34,080 nucleotides of DNA from contig NZ_KN708638.1 in NCBI RefSeq assembly GCF_000805335.1, positions 2,481,950 to 2,516,029 of the forward strand, read 5' to 3'. This document shows, in pieces, positions 32,547 through 34,080 of this stretch. The position numbers were made by a program, and so were the translations under genes. This stretch comes from Streptomyces sp. CT34 (lineage in GTDB: Bacteria > Actinomycetota > Actinomycetes > Streptomycetales > Streptomycetaceae). A model generated the notes under the pieces. The model saw nothing but the letters and a program-made list of their open reading frames with translations. It did no database searches and was not told where the DNA came from. Every line of letters begins with the position of its first letter. Position 1 is the stretch's first letter.

Positions 32547-32972
32547 TCACTGTTCCCATACCTTGAACGCCCTTACCTGGTACGGCGCCCTGGGCACCCA
32601 GCTGCCGCCGCCCGGATACGTGTCGAATTCGCCGGTCTCGGCGCACTCGGCGCTCTGGTAGGCGGTGACCGGATGGCCGGTGCGGTTGGCGAGCGCGGCG
32701 GCGGTGACCCCCTTGGGCAGGGGGACGCAGGTCTCGATCTCGGTGTCGGACAGCTCGTAGCTCTGCCGCTTGCCGCCGAAGTCCGCCTTCGGCCAGAGGC
32801 ACAGCTGGCCGGCCGAGCAGTCGCCGGACGCGGCGGTGTGCCCGGTGCCGGCGTCGGCGGCGTGCGCGGCCGGGGCGCCGAGGGCGGCCGGGGTGACCAG
32901 CACCGCGGTGAGCGCGGCCAGGCCGGTGACCAGCGCGGTGGTGTGGAAGGTGTCGAACAGACGGATACGCAT
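32547..32972 (-). CDS. Secreted peptidase inhibitor family I36-like protein
   Basis: 141 residues from the ATG at 32972, with GGGAGAGG about 12 bases upstream. A signal peptide is clear: RIRLFDTFHTTALVTGLAALTAVLV hydrophobic core, cleavage likely after AAHA (about residue 38). The mature part starts with a short Thr/Ser region and then CSAGQLCLWPKADFGGKRQSYELSD. This is the Cys-rich, crystallin-like I36 fold, with a further Cys in IETCVPLP and QSAECAETG. Family members include the Streptomyces metalloprotease inhibitor SMPI; others have no shown activity. It is exported and probably soluble in the medium or wall. It is convergent with aceE. Confidence 0.85.
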   Translation of the reverse strand: MRIRLFDTFHTTALVTGLAALTAVLVTPAALGAPAAHAADAGTGHTAASGDCSAGQLCLWPKADFGGKRQSYELSDTEIETCVPLPKGVTAAALANRTGHPVTAYQSAECAETGEFDTYPGGGSWVPRAPYQVRAFKVWEQ

Positions 32973-33433
32973 AGGAGCCTCTCCCCCGTGACGTGGCCGT
33001 GGCGCCCGCGGAGCGGGAGGTCGGCCACGGCGTGCTGTCCGCGGCGGGCGGGTGCCCGCGGCGGGTTCGTTTTCGAGCCTGGCGCCGTCGCGACGCGATC
33101 GCCAAGGCCCGGACGGCGGGTCCACCCGCATCAGGTATGTGGATAACCGCACGGCTGCCCGACGGCGCGGTGGTACGCGCGGTTGACGTGCGGCGGAGCC
33201 GCGGAGACCGGCCGCGGAAACCGTTCCTCCCGTGCGCCGCACGGCAGTTGGGCGTGCCCGCTGCCCAGGAGGAGACACCAAGGGCCGGTGGTTCCCGGAT
33301 CGGGTCATCCGGATGAGGGATTCGGCGCTCCGGGCGGGGCCAACTCGCGCTCGGCATACGGCGCGTGGCGTCAAACGGCCGGAGGACGGGCGGGTTGACG
33401 ATCGGCGGGGAGTGGGCGGGTGCCCGCGGTGGA

Positions 33434-33645
33434 CCAACGACCGGCGGGCGGTGGGCAGATGCCCGCAGCCGGCCGACGACCAACGGGCTCTGGGCGGATG
33501 CCTCGGCAGGCCAACGACCAGCGGGCGGCAGGCAGGTGCCCGCAGCAGCCCAACGGCCAGCAGGCGGTAGGCAGGTGCCCGCAGCAGCCCAACGACCAGC
33601 AGCAGGCGGCAGGCCGGTGCGTGCAGCGGGCCAACGGCAGGCACG
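33434..33645. repeat. 39-bp minisatellite
   Basis: Units begin with CC(A/G)ACG(A/G)CC at 33434, 33473, 33511, 33550, 33589 and 33631, so the period is 39, 38, 39, 39 and 42. Each contains a GGCAGGTGCCCGCAGC-like second half; a diverged copy precedes at about 33397. The period of 13 codons keeps frames open on both strands. No gene function is supported. Confidence 0.85.
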
Positions 33646-33694
33646 ACACCCCTTGCCCCCGCCCGGCGGCCGGCACCCGGCGTGCGCAACGCGA

Positions 33695-33739
33695 CGGCGC
33701 GCGGCCGGCCGGGGGGGTCCCCCGGCCGGCCGCGCGCCG
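33695..33739. terminator. 21-bp perfect hairpin before the MFS gene end
   Basis: CGGCGCGCGGCCGGCCGGGG and one more G (33695-33715) pair perfectly with 33719-33739 around the 3-base loop GGT. It lies 82 bases beyond the stop of the MFS gene on the minus strand and is probably its terminator. It is extremely stable. Confidence 0.85.
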
Positions 33740-33777
33740 GTCGTGTTCCACGGGTGTGGTCGTGTTCTACGGGTGTG
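33740..33777. repeat. 19-bp tandem duplication
   Basis: GTCGTGTTC(C/T)ACGGGTGTG occurs at 33740-33758 and 33759-33777 with one difference. It lies between the hairpin and the MFS gene end. Confidence 0.85.
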
Positions 33778-33820
33778 TGCGGTGCCGGGGCGATGCTCCC
33801 CAACTACCGGGCGGTGCCGG

Positions 33821-34080
33821 TCAGATGTGCCCCATGCCGGCGCCCGCCTCGGCGTTCGCGCCACGCTTGGTGAGGACCGCGACGACGGCCGCGACGATCG
33901 CCACACCGCAGGCGACCGTGAAGGCCAGGCCCATGCCGGAGACGAAGGTGTCGTGGGCGACGGTGGTGATCTTCTGGGCGAACTCCGGCGGGGTGCCCTT
34001 CGGCACCGGCGCGATACCGGCCGAGACGGCGTCGGACACCTGGGACATCTTCTCGGGCGGCAGCGGCGGGGGGGCGGGCG
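33821..34080 (-). CDS. MFS drug exporter, C-terminal part (DHA2/EmrB-QacA type), cut by window edge
   Basis: Only the last ~86 residues are in the window. LPPEKMSQVSDAVSAGIAPVPKG is an exposed loop. TTVAHDTFVSGMGLAFTVACGVAIVAAVVAVLTKRG is the final membrane helix with the F-V-x-G-M-x-x-A-F/L pattern that ends many EmrB/QacA-type (14-helix) exporters. The stop is at 33821-33823. The frame continues to the window edge without a start. The substrate is unknown. Confidence 0.8.
   Translation of the reverse strand, partial: PAPPPLPPEKMSQVSDAVSAGIAPVPKGTPPEFAQKITTVAHDTFVSGMGLAFTVACGVAIVAAVVAVLTKRGANAEAGAGMGHI

Larger units (their letters stand above)
32973..33820. other. 848-bp gap without a supported gene
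   Basis: It holds the I36 promoter region (32973-33060), nothing recognisable at 33060-33390, a 39-bp minisatellite (about 33397-33645), a 21-bp perfect hairpin and a 19-bp tandem repeat. Long open frames cross it on the minus strand, but they are Arg/Pro/Ala-rich repeats of the minisatellite with no domain. Confidence 0.6.

Noticed and set aside
32392..33906. 504-codon minus-strand frame over the minisatellite
   Set aside because: Open because of the 39-bp period; no start signal or domain, and it conflicts with the well-supported I36 gene in another frame.

Overview
The window is very GC-rich, about three quarters G+C by eye. It has strong third-position GC bias, many GTG starts, short AG-rich ribosome binding sites and families typical of actinomycetes (DUF3052, DUF4383, DUF6907, homodimeric AceE, TerD clusters next to AceE). 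This points to a Streptomyces or close relative, on an ordinary chromosomal stretch. No phage, insertion sequence or CRISPR array was seen.

Left part (1-13000): a row of mostly single-gene units. They are a GDT1/TMEM165-type cation transporter, a FetB-like permease, a large FAD/NAD(P)-binding protein, DoxX and DedA membrane proteins, a class I methyltransferase with an NPPW motif, a uridine-kinase-like P-loop kinase, a small membrane protein with a purine-tract-encoded tail, a MarR regulator, an alpha/beta hydrolase, a VOC protein, and a tandem DUF6907 gene broken by an in-frame TAG. Several intergenic gaps hold short tandem repeats and operator-like palindromes.

Middle (13000-18500): tRNA-Val(UAC) with a strong intrinsic terminator, a membrane-anchored coiled-coil protein, a DUF4383 protein and a GntR/FCD regulator. 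The regulator is followed by the wreck of a galactonate-catabolism operon, in which the start of a D-galactonate dehydratase is fused to the end of a 2-keto-3-deoxy-sugar kinase. An FmdB zinc ribbon and an O-methyltransferase follow.

Ter stress region (18587-28001): a three-gene minus-strand unit encodes a HAD phosphatase, a giant double phosphoribosyltransferase with TRSP and PELOTA regions, and a CitE-like lyase/aldolase. Divergent from it is a TerD domain with a long Pro-rich Tyr-Gly-Tyr-Pro tail. A second minus-strand unit encodes two canonical TerD proteins, a DUF475 (TerC-like) membrane protein and a TerA-like protein. Together they look like a Ter-type, calcium-linked membrane stress module coupled to a proposed nucleotide-like metabolite pathway. 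The two halves converge on a nested perfect-stem terminator.

Right part (28172-34080): an AhpE-type peroxiredoxin, DUF3052, the 910-residue pyruvate dehydrogenase E1 AceE with a large terminator, and a secreted I36-type peptidase-inhibitor homologue. Then comes about 850 bp without a convincing gene, containing a 39-bp minisatellite and a 21-bp perfect hairpin. The window ends in the C-terminus of an MFS exporter.

Most notable observations: the TAG inside a conserved CPxWC motif of the DUF6907 tandem protein, the decayed dgoD-kdgK fusion beside an apparently intact regulator, the fused double-PRTase Ter enzyme with a divergent TerD carrying a degenerate acidic loop, and the palindrome lying on the start codon of the MarR gene. 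Calls rest on reading and recalled family knowledge; no search was run.
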